Assembly: GCA_030141605.1 (NCBI GenBank)
Contig: JAQGDQ010000465.1
Coordinates: 1-64,000, forward strand
From: Tubiluchus corallicola
Taxonomy: Eukaryota > Priapulida > Priapulimorpha > Priapulimorphida > Tubiluchidae
Direction of reading: 5' to 3'
DNA length: 64,000 nt
Part shown: piece after piece, positions 28,101 to 43,200 of the stretch
Layout: every line of letters begins with the position of its first letter
Position numbering within the stretch: position 1 is the stretch's first letter
The notes under the pieces: generated by a model
What the model was told of the DNA's origin: nothing
Databases searched by the model: none
Seen by the model: the letters and a program-made list of their open reading frames with translations, nothing else
Translations under genes and position numbers: made by a program

Positions 28101-31100
28101 GATGATGATCATAAAAAGGTCAAAGGTTAAGTGTACCAGACAATGCATTTGGGTACACTTGACAGCGCCTGGCAGCTTTAGCTGTTGTAATAGTAACAGT
28201 TTTAACAGCTAGCTAGAACCTTACCTAGTTCATTGTTTCTTGTTCTCAAGCAAGATCCTGCTAGTAAATCACTCTACGCACAGACTAATGTATAATTAAG
28301 TAAAGTTCACATAAAACAGCTGAAGTTACTGAACTCGTCCCACAGACGGCTTTGCTTCACACACACAAACGCGCGCACACGCACACACACACACACACAC
28401 GTCATGTGATGATTGTAGTTAAGACTCATTGCTGTGGCACACTTAACCTTTGACCTACAACAACTGCCCATGCGCACAACGAAACCACGAAAAGGCAGTA
28501 GACATAATTACTAGTCATTGTTGTTACAACATTGTTAAATTGTACACTTTAGCAAACTGGGCATATAGTGATTTGTATACAGACTTTAAAAGCATTCCTT
28601 ACAAAAATCTTAACATTGTTGTTAGGTCTCTGATCCCATGGATTAATTGCAGATATTCATTTTTTGCTGTCAATTGCAGTCACACAGAGAACTCCGAATA
28701 AGTTCGACAAGGTTGTGAGACGTGAAATCTGTCGCATTAGCACAAAGGGAACTCGAACGTATAACTTCATAGACGGTGATCCGACTCAGCCGCAAAATAC
28801 TTATCTGTTGGCCATTGCTGAAAAGGTAGGGTCGCTAAGCGTAAATTTAAATTTTTTCCATCCCAATAAATGTTTTGTATGGACAAATTTTTATGTGAAT
28901 CTGGCTGATGCACAGCACAAAATTTAGATGGAATCAAGGGTGTGTCAAGACTTCACGATGGCCTAGGCCAGGGGTGTGCAAATTATCTGACTAGCCGGGC
29001 CACATTAAACTTTCCCGCAATTCCTGCGGGCCACAGGCAGTTTGATCAAGGAGTCAAGTACAGAAAGGCCTAATAACGATTTTTTTGCATCCGACCTGCG
29101 TACATCATTACTACTACACTCAAGAAACTATTTTAGAAGTTATTAAAATTTATATTACAAACCATATATTTCTACTTTCAGGACAGATAGTGGTAATTTC
29201 ATTACAATGCATGTTAGTAATGTGTGTCACACAGTCTGTGTAGTACAGTGACATTAAGCTACAACCGTCTTGTAAGGGTTAATGGCATCCGATGTAGTAG
29301 AAAAAACTACCTGCACTATCTTTGAGATCGTGGCACGGACTTCAGCTGGATACACTCAATTAATCGCCCGGGCCGCACTTTCATCTAGGTTGACAAATCT
29401 CTTCACAGGCCGCACAAATTTTCTCGGCAGGCCGCAAGTGGCCCGCAATTTGCACACCCCTGCCCTACGCTGACAAATCTGTACTGTGAGTTTATGATTG
29501 ATTATGTTTATGTACTGAACAGAATGAACAATTACTTGTGGTGTATTAGTAATACTATTAACCTAGTTTCTACACGATTGTTGTTGATTACGTGTATGTG
29601 AACTACGTTTATATACAAGTACGCTAGGCAACTGCTTGTTGTGTAATACCTGGTACTTGTTCTTTCTATGGCACTTATATAGCAACTGCTTTCAGTAACT
29701 GTCTGTAGTGGGTTACACATTGCTTGTTTTACATGAATATGAGCGGATACACATTTTCTGAAGAGAATAAGAATTTTTTAAAATTGTACACCTAAAATGT
29801 GGCACCCCTCAAACTTTTGCACCCCAGGCTGTAGCCTAGTTAGCCTGTTGGCTAATACGCCCCTGCATGAAGTGAATTAGGTATTTGAATGTTCTTGTAA
29901 TGACACACCATGATCTTGTAACGACACACCCTGTGATCTTGTAACGACACACCCTGTGATCTTGTAACGACACACCCTGTGATCTTGTAACGACACACCC
30001 TGTGATCTTGTAACCACACACCTTGCGATCTTGTAACCACACACCTTGCGATCTTGTAACGACACACCTTGTAACGACACACCTTGTGATCTTGTAACGA
30101 CACACCTTGTGACCTTGTAACCACACACCCTGTGATCTTGTAACCACACACCTTGCGATCTTGTAACCACACACCTTGCGATCTTGTAACGACACACCTT
30201 GTAACGACACACCTTGTGATCTTGTAACGACACACCTTGTGACCTTGTAACCACACACCCTGTGATCTTGTAACCACACACCTTGCGATCTTGTAACCAC
30301 ACACCTTGCGATCTTGTAACGACACACCTTGTAACGACACACCTTGTGATCTTGTAACGACACACCTTGTGACCTTGTAACGACACACCTTGCGATCTTG
30401 TAACGACACACCTTGTAACGACACACCTTGTGATCTTGTAACGACACACCTTGTGACCTTGTAACGACACACCTTGTGATCTTGTAACGACACACCTTTG
30501 TGACCTTGTAACGACACACCCTGTGATCTTGTAACGACACACCCTGTGATCTTGTAACGACACACCTTGTGATCTTGTAACTACACACCTTTGTGATCTT
30601 GTAACGACACACCCTGTGATCTTGTAACGACACACCCTGTGATCTTGTAACGACACACCCTGTGAAACTTGTAACGACACACCTTTGTGATCTTGCAACG
30701 ACACACCATGTGACCTTGTAACGACACACCTTGTGATCTTGTACCGACACACCCTGTGATCTTGTAACGACACACCTTGTGATCTTGTAACGACACAGTT
30801 GATTTTTATTTATTACTTGGGTAGTGTCTAGGCTATCGTTTGTGAGAAACTCATGTTTAAAGTTGTAGGTCACTCACTTGTAGAACAAGAATAAAAAATC
30901 TATAATACATATCTTCATTGCACAAAACAGAAAAGTGTTTATTAAACTACATACACATGAGTAAAATGACTGCTGCACTGAACACTGAAAGTTAGACAGT
31001 GACTAGAAAGTAAAACAAGTCAGTATATATAGATATAGGTGACTATGCATACTTGTACAGGTTTCACAAAACCATTACTTTAAATTAGGGAGAGATCCAG

Positions 31101-34100
31101 TGAATATGCATTATACTGGGGTAAGTAGCTGGTAGAGTAAAAGGATTAGTTCACAGATGGCAGCACGTAAAAACTGTACAATTACAACTTCCACAGTTTG
31201 CATTGTAAGCCACTGGAAAAACAAAACATATCAATACTTTAGGTTTGAAAGTTGCTTGTGCATTTTATAATTCATTTTTGCCTAGTTTATATATACACAA
31301 TGTAATTAGCCTACTACAGATTAAACACTGTGTGTTTTCATCCATTTTGGCTGCTACAGTGCCTGTGTCAAGTCAACTACTTTTCAATGCACTGAATGAT
31401 AAGTGTCTACCTGTCTATCTATAAGTATACACTGCACAGCTACATGCTGAGTCTACAGTTTGAATTATTTCAAATCTCTTTTATCAAAATAAAATCTAAT
31501 TTGCTGAATATCTTTCACTCAGTATCATGATACGAGTCACTTTGGCGATACGCATATTGTAATAAAACATATCACGATGCATCGTTGTATCAGTGTATCA
31601 TTACAGGCCTAATCGCAACGGCTCAACTTCGAAGTAGTTTTGTTGTTTTCCGTCCTGTCTTTATCTGCGTGTTCTAAACCGTGTCAATACTAACCTACCA
31701 AATGTAGTAATTAGACTTTTGCTTTTTTATTACACGGAACAACGTATGTTGGTTAGATGGGGTAAATTTAACTCTGATAGTTTTGCAGTAGGTAACGGAA
31801 TTCGTCAAGGTGGAAAAATGTCTCCACTGTTATTTCACTTCTATTTTAAAAATCTTAGTGTTGCACTTATTAACTCTGGTGTGGGTTGTCATATTGCTGA
31901 AGCCTGCATTAATCACTTGATGTACGCTGATGACATATGTCTTTTAACAACAACCTCGACGGCTTTGCAGAGACTGCTAGATATTTTTAATAAATTTGCC
32001 AAGGAATATGATATCCTTGTAAATGTGAATGAGACTAAACTTGTCACGTTTCGCTCCGCCCACATGCAGCAGTTTACTTTTGGGTCTGTTATTTTGCAGT
32101 GTAAAAGTTTTGTACCTAGTAAAAAAGAAAAATATCTGGGTCATATTTTATCAGATGACAATAGAGATGATTTTGATATATTAGGACAATGTTCAATTCA
32201 CTATGGTAGCGCAAATAAATTACTCACGAATTCACTCACTGTTCAATTAGCGTGAAGAGACAATTGTTTAATGCTTGCTGCACTACTTTTTATTGTATGT
32301 GACAGATGTATTGTATGTCACAGAAAATGTGCATACAGTTTATACGTCAGGCTGAATAACAGTGAAAATTTTATATGCAAGAACATTTTAAACAATGATG
32401 TAAACTTTACTTCTGTAATTAGACGTCATTGGCGTAGTTTGTTATATCGTTAATTGTTATTTGTGTTATTGTTGTGTGTCATCATTTATTGTATTATTTG
32501 TATTAATTTGTGATGTGTATATGAACTTTGTAAAGTTTGAAATAAAATATTAAATCTAAAAAATCTAAATCAAATAATTTTAAAGTTTATAATATGGAAA
32601 CAACGGTGAGTTAAAAATTTGTTGAATTGCTTTTACACTGTCTTCACTGCTGTGAGTTAGTCAGTCGTTCAGACCTTTCAAAGTTTCTGGAGATCATGAG
32701 CCGAAATCTTATTTTACAGGATGATAGTGGAGTGGTAGGTGGATCCTGTAAATATGGAGTTTGTTTTGTTGACACGTCAATTGGAAAGTTTCACGTAAGT
32801 GGCATTTTCATTTCAAATGTTTTTGTTTACAAAACATAAACAGTTTACTTAAGATGTAAGGAACATCTAACCATGAAAAAGTGGTTTTTGGGCAATATCT
32901 TCTATCGAAACTTGAAAAATGATTTTTTTTTTAATTTTTCAGATTGGCCAATTTTCCGATGACCGCCATTGTTCTAGGCTTAGAACTTTGATTGCTCACT
33001 ATCCTCCTTCACAGGTATCGTGAGATTATTTTCTTTAACTGGTTTTGAAAATAGTTATTTTTCTAATTGAACCCGCTAATCCTATGTGGATTTTATTTAC
33101 GAACTATTTCTGTCACAACAAAAAAGATTGTTGTTGGCATCCTTCTGTCTCGGAAGACAATGGAGTGTGCGCCAAGAGAGTCAGTTATTGATCACATTGA
33201 TGGAGCCGCAGCGTCGACTGTGGCTGAGCAGTGCGATCCTTGAACGTCTCCAGGGCGCACGCCTGGGCAGGGTGTATGGAGATCCTGAGTTGTCCAGACA
33301 ACAGGAACCCCTCTCTTCCTCCCTGGTGTAGTCCAAAGGAAAGCGGAGCGATACGTTTAGCACCAGATTGGCTGCAGGAGCTGCCGGAGTCAGTGAGCAT
33401 GCTGCACTGGTCCGCCTTCGGGGCTCCACTCCTGATTTAGAAGGTTTACTCCTCTACACATGGCCGTTGGGTCACTTGACCTCCTCCGCCCTCTAGTCGT
33501 TGGCTGCTTGTGCAGCTCCTCCGCCTAGTGTTGAGATACAGTGTGGGCATCCCGCAAGCTTACAGCACCTGGTATTCCCAGGCGGTCACCCATCCAAGTA
33601 CTAACCAGACTGTACGTTGCTTAACTTCGATGATCAGACGAGAACCGGTGTTTTCAACGTGGTTTGGCCTTAGTTTCTTCCAGATTAGGTGCCCTATAAT
33701 AGGTTATTTGGATTAAATAGTTATAAGAATTTTATGTTCCTCTACGTAGGTTGTAACTTCTTTCATCTGGGAGTAATCAGTGTGTTAAAGAGGATTATGA
33801 CGTCAACAGTTTAACCGCACAGCTGAGCATATATATTTTTATTGATCTTCGAACTGAATTCAGTAGAGAGTTCTCACGTATGCAGTAATGAGAAATGATA
33901 TAAGAAAGGTTAAATAAAGCTCTTTAACAGTTTTTTAATTATTTCCAAAACAACCTACTATTCAATTCAATTTTAATTTATTTATCTCTTTATAATACTA
34001 CAATAAAACATGATTAATAAAAGAGACACTAATAAGTTTTGAAAAATGGTTAAAATGTATAGATAGATCTAGAACTAGAGAAAGGATAGCGAAAAGACTA

Positions 34101-37100
34101 CAAAGTCACCTAGTCTGCTATCCTTTACCGAATATAGATAAAATGATTTTTTAGACAGTGGTGGGCATTAATGTTATCAGTTTAATTTAGAAAACATTAG
34201 TAATTTTTAAAATTATGACATTTTCTATATAATCCAGAGAAAAGAATATACATGTAATTTAATTAGCGGGCAACAAAATAAGGTCAATCTTGATTAAACT
34301 AAAAATTGCATTTAGATTTTATGTGAAATATAGGTGAAAATTGTTATGAAATGATAAAAACACTTTGGGTTAATAATGCAATTAATCAACAACAGGAGTT
34401 AAATACATTTTCATTTGAGTTCAACTTCATTATTTCTAGGCTTATTGATTAAGAACAAATCTACTGAATTGGACAATAATACTAAATAATATAATTCTCA
34501 ATATACTGTTATACTACTAGCTCGTTGTGTTCAGACTTAATTTTTATTCATCACAACTTTTTAATTATTCTGTTAATTTTTATTCATCACAACTTTTTAA
34601 TTATTCAGTTTACAGATCTGTAGCAATATATCTGTTCAGCTGTGTAGTTAAACTGTTATTCCTGCTGAGCACACTTATTCGGGGATGAAACAATTTGCAA
34701 TTTAAGAAGAGGAATAGTGCAATTCTTATAACCATTTAATCTAAATAACCCATTGCGGCACCTAATCTGAAATAGTTCTTTTTTTATTCTAACACAAATA
34801 GTTCATAAAGAAAATCCATATAAGATTGATGAGTTCAGATAGAACTCGTAATATTTTCGGAAAAAAATCATTTAATTCTTTACAGTTTTAATGTCAACAT
34901 TATTTTCAATTAAAATTCCATAGTTGATTCAATTTTGATATGACCAAGGCTTGGGCTTACAAACTCGACTTCATGACCCCCACCATGTTTCCTGATTATT
35001 GTGGTCTATTTCAGGGGGGGGGATAAGTGGGGATACTTCCCTGGGCCTCGCTTAGGCTGAAATAGGCCCTGTGTGGTAGTCTAATGTTCATCTCTTATGG
35101 ACATGGTAGCTTACCTAACACTAGGGGTGAGCGTTCTCTACCAGAAAGCGAATTCGAATTTGTGACTTTCGAATTCGAACCGAATTCGAATTGAGATTGA
35201 AAGATTTTTGAACCACCAGCAAAAATTAGTCTTACAAAGATCATGCATATCACTAGATATTGTTCTGCAATAAAACGACTAGTAATTTGCTTAAAATTGT
35301 GTGCAGAAATCACAGCTAAATTATGCTAATTGCATGTTGTTTCAATTGTTTTAGTGATAAAGAACATGTGATTGAAGTGCTAAATTATTCGAATCTATAG
35401 TTTTGGATTGGAATCGAGTTCGAACTAAAAAAACTCATTCGAGCATTCAAATTCGATTCGAACGTTCGATGCTCACCCCTACCTAATACCTAACAGACAA
35501 ATGCCAAGAACCACAAAGGCACCTTTTTTAATAAGCAACCTGCAAGTATTGCCATATTAATTACTAACAGATTTCACCGGTAACCAAGTGTATTTACCAG
35601 ACAATACTTTTAACTGGCTATCTCACATTGATGGCGACTTTGTTAGAATTAGCTGTGCAATAAACCTTTTCACAGTTCCAGCGATTGATGATGATTGTTT
35701 AAAGGTCAAAGGTCAAGTGTACCAGACAGTGCATTTGTGTACAGTTGACAACGCCTCGCAGCCGAAGTTATTGTAATAGTAACAGTTTTAACAGGCGGTA
35801 GAATCTTACCTAGTGCAAATTTTCTTGTTTCCAAGCAAGATCCTGCTAGTAAATCAATCTATGCACAGTGGTTTGACGAAACCAGAAAACTTGAAATTTA
35901 GTTTCACGATTGTATTCTGAAATTCTGAATTAGTGTCATGTTGAAAAGCAGAAAACCAAGTGACCAGAACTACAAGTGAAATCATTTAGGTGTGAAAACA
36001 TGTTTAGAGATTATGCATTCATAAAGACTGTAGAAGCCAGTGAAAATTTAAACAGTAAAGAGAAAGCTTCAACTATTTTAACAAGAGCACCTGAAGGTGG
36101 CAGCACTATCCAAAACTAAAAAAGTATGATGACATTAGGATAAATATACAACATAAATTTAAATTTAGAATAATTAAAAAGATTTCCTTTTGTCCACACA
36201 GACTAATGTATAATTAAGTAAAGTCCATGTTAAACAATTAAAGGTACTGAACTGATGTTTTGCATTACCTTCACGTGACGTGACAATTGTAGTTAAGACG
36301 CGTTGCTGTAGTAAAGTTAACCTTTGACCTACAGCTACTGCGCGCAACGAAACTATGAAAAGGCTTACTGGGTTTTAATGTGTGTTTTTTTGCCAGGTGT
36401 TACATGAGAAGGGCTCACTATCTGAGAAAACAGACCAACTTCTCAAACAAAACCTACCAGCTGTGCTACGAGATGCTCTGTTTCCGCGCACAGAATTCTG
36501 GGAGTCGTCAAAAACTCTGAAGTTTCTAGCAGAGGGCAATTATTGGTCGACTGATGAGAATGCTGAGGAGAGCCATTGTCCGGAAGTGGCAACAGAGACA
36601 AGATGGCCTCGTGTTTTGAATCACATGTTATCAAGCAGTAGGTAGCTAGTTGTTCAGTGTCTCTTTCTATGCATTTTTATAGTGAAGCGTAAAACATGAA
36701 TGCACATTACGTAAAGGTCACTAGCTCTCCTTTATTTAGCTAAAACAGTTCAGCAGTGTTGGGCCAGCAATATTGTCGGAAAGTAATTCACAGCAATATT
36801 ATCGGAGAGTAACTCACAGCAATATTATCGGAGAGTAACTCACAGCAATATTGTCGGAGAGTAATTCCCAGCAATATTGTCGGCGAGTAATTCACAGCAA
36901 TATTGTCGGAGAGTAATTCACAGCAATATTGTCGGAGAGTAACTCACAGCAATATTATCGGAGAGTAACTCGCAGCAATATTGTCGGAGAGTAACTCACA
37001 GCAATATTGTCGGAGAGTAATTCACAGCCATATTGTCGGAGAGTAATTCACAGCAATATTATCGGAGAGTAACTCACAGCAATATTGTCGGAGAGTAACT

Positions 37101-40100
37101 CACAGCAATATTATCGGAGAGTAACTCGCAGCAATATCGTCGGAGAGTAACTCACAGCAATATTGTCGGAGAGTAACTCACAGCAATATCTTCGAGATCA
37201 ACACACTTGTGGTTGGTATGAATTCTGTTCAAAGTTTTTTAAGCTTTGCTCTGATCTGAAACTTTTCTGCAAAACTCTGAGCTTATTTTTTTAAAGACTA
37301 AACCATTTTAAAGACTAAACCACTCAGGAAACAGTATTAATCTTGTTTTTGTGACTAAAGCGGCAACTTCATTTTCACTTCGTACCTGCAGGTGACACTC
37401 TGGGTTTATCAGCTTCACCAGATTATGAACTGGCAATCAAGTCACTTGGAGCTATTACTTGGTAAGTGACAAACCAGTGCTTATTTAAATATGTGATTTA
37501 TAAAGCAAAATTGTTAGAAAGTGTTTATTCAAAATCAGTGTGACTTTTCTAAAACTTAGGTTAAAACAATTGGACTTGTTTAATATATATTAGATAAAGT
37601 ACCGAACCATAGCCACTGTAATGACGAGACCTTCAACAGCCTTTTTTCAGCATCCGTTTTTGAATGTCAGTTGATGTTTTGTCCTCTGAGCTGTTGATGC
37701 TGTTCCTCTCTCTACCCTATCTCTGTCCCGAAGTGGCTCAGTTTTAATGTCTATAAAGTTTTAAATTCGGTATTCCGTCTGAAATCTTCCAGCATTCCAG
37801 TATTCCAGTATTCTCTTCAGCAGTGAGATTTGACAGCATATTAAAATCTTAGTCAACCAAAATAAAAAGCAGAACACAAGCAGAACATAATAATAATCTT
37901 TATTTAAAGTCGGCTTTTGGGTCAACAATTAACATTAGCTCAAAGAGGTATTATCGCAGACTGTAAATAACAACGTACAACTACATAAGTGGGGAGACTA
38001 TTATTACCCCACTTTTACCCTAAATACCGCGCGTCAGGCAGAGCAACAGCAGGTACCATTTTTAAAGTCTTTCGTATGACCCGGCCGCTGGTTCGAACTA
38101 ACAACCTCCCAGATGGAAAGCAGACGCATTACCACTAGACTAAGCCGTCTGGTTTACCGTTTGTAGCTGATATTTTGCCTCGTAAAAAATTCCAGAAGCC
38201 ATTTATTAAGTTTTATTTTAAGAGTTTAAATAACAGTAATCACATTATTCGTTTTCTTGTTCAGCAAGCTAAGAGTTGTTCCACTGCAATTATGGGATAC
38301 AATTTAGTGTCAGTCTTTAACCAGTATGAAATTGATCGCTCTTGCCACGAGTTTAGATCAAAAGTACTGCGTATCATTACTGATAAAATGCTTAATATCA
38401 CTGACAATTAGCTGGCAATTGTTACATTTATAAAGGAAATTTTATGGACTACAGAGACCAAGTATTTTTATTTCTTTAGGATATGAAATTTTAAATTATT
38501 TGACCATTTGTTGAGACCGAAATGGTTTTTTATTATTATTTTTTTACTTTTCCTTATAAATTAACAAACTTTTCCTTTCACATGTGCAGATTAAACTAGT
38601 TTATTGTAATTGTTATAATTTGTTTTTCCATGCGTACTTATTGTTCCACATAGTACGAATAAATGGTATAAATGAATTAATTTGCAAGAAAATACAATGT
38701 ACGTGCAGAATGAGAGACCATGTGCACTGACTTGAGCTCGGGTAGTTGCGCCAGTCACGCAGCCTCGGCTGATACACAGCAAGACTATTATAGTTAAAAC
38801 AACACGACTTCATTAAAAACTTCATAAAATTAGCGAAATTAATAAAACAATTAATTATCAAACATGAAAGTTATTGTTACAAGTAGATCGAGAGTTTCAC
38901 CGTCTTTGTTCACGCTTTTTCATCCAGGTTTTTGCAAAAGTGTTGCCTGGAACAGGAGTTACTATCCATGCGAAATTTTGAGGAATATCGTCCTTTAGAT
39001 GAAGAAGCAGGAGAAAATTCATCTCAGGAACAGATTGCCGACTTTGCCACAGGCAGACAACATATGGTTTGTTTAGAACTTATAGCTGTTTCACACTCGT
39101 CAAAACGGCCATCGCTATAGTGTGAAAAAAGCTCTTGCAAAAAATGCCGGCGAGAAAATGCTGTAATGCTGGAGCGACAAAAACGATCGCGAAAATGTTA
39201 ATCGCAGCGAGAAGCGATTTCGCTCTTCAAAACGCAACAAAAACCCTCCTTGAAAACGGCTAAAGTTGCTGTCAGAGAAAAGCTATTGCGTGTTAGAACT
39301 TTTTTCTCACTACCTCGCAAAAATGCCCGCGAAAACGTCAATCGCAACGAGAAGCGATATCGTTCTTCAAAACGCGACAACGATCATGAAAACGGCTAAA
39401 GCCACTGCGAGAAAAAAGCTATTGCGTGTTAGAACTTTTTTCTCAGTATCTCACAAAACGCCTGCGAAAACGGCTTTCGTAGTGTTATTGCTGCAGGTTG
39501 CGTAATGCACGTGTTTTTGACCAGTGCTGTATACATTACGGCGTAGTCTACACGCATTAAACTGCCTAATAAAGAACATCTCTACTTTAGCCTAGTGCAT
39601 GACGTGTTGATGATTTGCTTTTGATGTGGAGACGTGCGTGCGATGCAGTTCTTGGCAAATTGTTGATTCAACATGTCAAGACAAAAACATGGCGTTTGAA
39701 TGTGAAAAAATAAAACAGACATGGTTGTAGGCAATGTATTATAAACCTATTAAAAAACTAAGTATATGGGATATGTGTACAACCGTAGCTATCACACAGT
39801 AATGTCTATTTTCACTGAATGTTAAAAATGTGACGAGAAAGATGTTAGTGAAAACATATCTCTCCCTCTTATAGAGAGAGATTTTTCTTTTTGACTGAGC
39901 GTTAAAAACGCAACGATAAGTGAGAAGAACGCTAGTCAAAACGGGCCTTTGCTTAAGTTTAAAATTAGTCACGACTGAGTAATACTCATCTCGTTTGTTA
40001 AATTTTAAAATCGGGTCAGCAGTGTGCAAAAGCACGGGTAGAAGGAGTAGGGAGCTACTGTAGTATAGATGGCACTGGTTGTGTGCACTGTAAAAATGTC

Positions 40101-40175
40101 AGTTTGTCTTTATTTTGCACGACCCCTTTGCCTGCTTCTATGTGCTGCCATTGTTATTATTATTATTTATTATTA

Positions 40176-40267
<92 letters not shown>

Positions 40268-43200
40268 TAGTAACCGTTCATTTTACAGGGGTGTGCAAAT
40301 TATCTGACTAGCCAGGCCACATTAGACTTTCCCACAATTCCTGCAGGCCACAGGCAGTTTGATCAAGGAGCCAAGTACAGAAAGGCCTAATAACAATTTT
40401 TTTGCATCCGACCTGCATACATCATTACTACTACACTCAAGAAACTATTTTAGAAGTTATTAAAATTTATATTACAAACCATATATTTCTACTTTCAGGA
40501 CAGATAGTGGTAATTTCATTACAATGCATATTAGTAAAGCGTATCACACAGTCTGTGTAGTACAGTGACATTAAGCTACAACCATCTTGTAAGGGTTAAT
40601 GGCATCCGATCTAATAGAAAAAACTACCCGCACTATCTTTGGGATCGTGGCACGGACTTCAGCTGGATACACTCAATTAATCGCCCGGGCCGCACTTTCA
40701 TCAGGTTGACAAATCTCTTCGCGGGCCACACAAATTCTCTCGGCGGGCCGCAATTTGCACACCCCTGGTTTATTATGTCAGTTTGGCACAAATTTTATCA
40801 AGGTGAATCAAATTTTTAAAATGTTTCAAGTTATTCAACGACTACGCAACGTCATTTAAGGACACTACTGTTGCTTTGTTTCTATTCGTTGTTAGATGTT
40901 TTGGCTTGATTTGCTAGATACTCTGCGCAGAATTCATAACTAAAATACTAATTTTGTTTTCTGATAGGATTTTTATAATTTTAGTATTCTTTGTCGACGA
41001 ATTTTTAGGTTTTAGACGGGGTTACGGTACGCAACCTGGATCTTTTGCAGAACAGCATGACCGGCGGACGAGAAGGTACCCTCCTCGAACGATTGGACCA
41101 TTGCTCCACTCCCTTTGGTATATAGATATTTTCGCTTTGTGATAATTTATTATTGATTTATTTTTTACAATAAACTTGGGTAGTGAAGGTAATTAAATTT
41201 ACTGTTTTTTTGTTATTTTCTTAACTTTGCTAATTTTAGAACTGAAATTTTTTGGCAAACAAAAGTTTGCTTTCTACTTGAAATTTTTTTTACCTATCTT
41301 TAACCCTTTCAGTCCCAAATTATTTTTTTAATAAGAAAAAATTTTTGGCTTGGTACTTTTGTTCAGTATGTCCATCTTGTTTACACATAATAATTGTTTT
41401 TTTCTACCTGTGCCCGCGTGCTAAATATAGCCTGTATCCCACGGGATACATTGGGATTCAATGGAAGCAAAAATGTGCTTCATTTTGCAACTGTTGATAA
41501 TTTTTTAAAGTATTTAAGACATTTAGTATGCATGCTATGCTGATCTGTACAAAGTCGTCTCTAAAGTACTGTACCTTGCGCAGTTTTTTATGCTATGAAG
41601 TTTTTCTAGTTTGTCATTTTATCACCATTTTTAGTCTATTGTTATTGGCTTAAATCAAAATAACTATTAACAGACCAAATAACTGTCAGTTTTAAAATTT
41701 TATTAATTTTAAAGGCAGAAAATATTCTCGTATCCCACGGGATACAATGGGTATGAAAGGGTTAAAGAAGCTTTGAAGAAAACTGCATCATTTTTGTGGT
41801 CTGAGTTAACTTTAGTCATCAGTATGGGGGCCAGTAAACAAAAAGCGTGATGAGTGTGTAGTGAAGAATTCTTGTTCATTCTTTCTGGCAATAGTATATA
41901 TTGTATGATACAGTCATACTTCTGTTTTCGACCATAATTCGTTCCTAAAAAGTGTTTGAAAACCGATTCGGTTGAGTACTGAATCATTTATTCCCATAAG
42001 AAATAATGTAAAAGCAAATAATCAGTTCTCAAGCACCAAATGAACTGTAAAGTATTGCTAAAACGAAACATAATAATGCAAAAATGTTTATTCAAACAGT
42101 AGCTGTGATATTATTGATAAGAAAAACAAAATAGAATTACTTAGAAAGAAAAACATAATTGTTCCTGCATGGAAAAAATCTTAAATGTTGGTAGCAGTAT
42201 GATGGCGTATGGAGACAAGATCGGAAACAAGTGCGTGACTACTCTCGGGCGCAGTCGGTTATGCTCGGCTCACCGTGCATGCATTCATCGCGTGTTTGGC
42301 GGTTGGTCGAGTACCGAAATTCTGGTCGAGAGCGGAGACAATTTCAGCTCGAATTTTCTGGTCGAAAACCGATTTGTACGAGTACGGAGACGTTCGACAA
42401 CGGAGGTATGACTGTAGTTGTTTGTTAATGTTTAGGCAAGCGGTTACTGGCTCAGTGGTTGTGTGCACCGCTATGTAATCCTAAAGCCATCGAGCAGCGG
42501 CTCTATGCTGTTGAAGATCTGATGAACAATGCAGCCATTGTTGACGAGGCCAGAGATATGATGTCACGACTTCCTGACCTTGAACGATTCTTGATGCGGT
42601 AAGTTGGGCTTCTCGGCCATTGTTGAACTGAATTAATTGTTATGAAGTAATAACACTTTAAAGGTCAAATACAGTGTACTTGATGAAGTTTTGATTTTAT
42701 ACAAAAATAGAAAGAAAATGCTCTAGTTTTTCTGATATTTTTAACTTTTTCTTGGTGATTTATATATAAGAGAAAATCTGGTGTGAAGGTGTCATTTCTG
42801 AAGAAAGTCTGGAAGCTCATTTTGCACATTTTACTTCTTAGGGGGTGAAATGCACCCCCTAGTTATGGCAATGTTTACGTTTGGTTATCACATGCCACGG
42901 TTTGTTATGTATCATTGTTTATAAATTGAGCTTCACAGAAACTGTTGGGGTATCCAAACAAGCCACTGCGCTAGCACATTCGGTTACTCTTGCGTTTTTC
43001 CAAAACTGAACAACATGTTTTGGAAAAATGCAACTTTGAGGCCCCATTTCGTTAAGAAGGAAGCCAGGAAATTTAATAAAATTATTGTCAAATTTTAAGT
43101 TACAGTTAGATCTTTTAATTAACGAAAGCTTGTTTTTACATTTTTAAGTTTGATCTTACATTAAATCATGTTGTCAATATATAGAGTGAGCTTGTTTTCT

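Noticed and set aside
29836-30873. 345-aa minus-strand open frame of repeated [16 protein letters not shown] units
   Set aside because: It is the 23-bp minisatellite read through; all three frames are open for the same trivial reason and there is no signal of a gene.
33556-33674. Functional 5S rRNA gene
   Set aside because: Diverged 5' end and middle, no T-run terminator, single copy, and fused to a long body; a retroposon head fits better.
36765-37190. CRISPR-like array
   Set aside because: Direct tandem 26-bp units with no unique spacers, in a eukaryotic intron.
40069-40311. 80-aa frame of poly-Leu/Ser or poly-Ile
   Set aside because: Translation of the (ATT)n-(ATC)n microsatellite.
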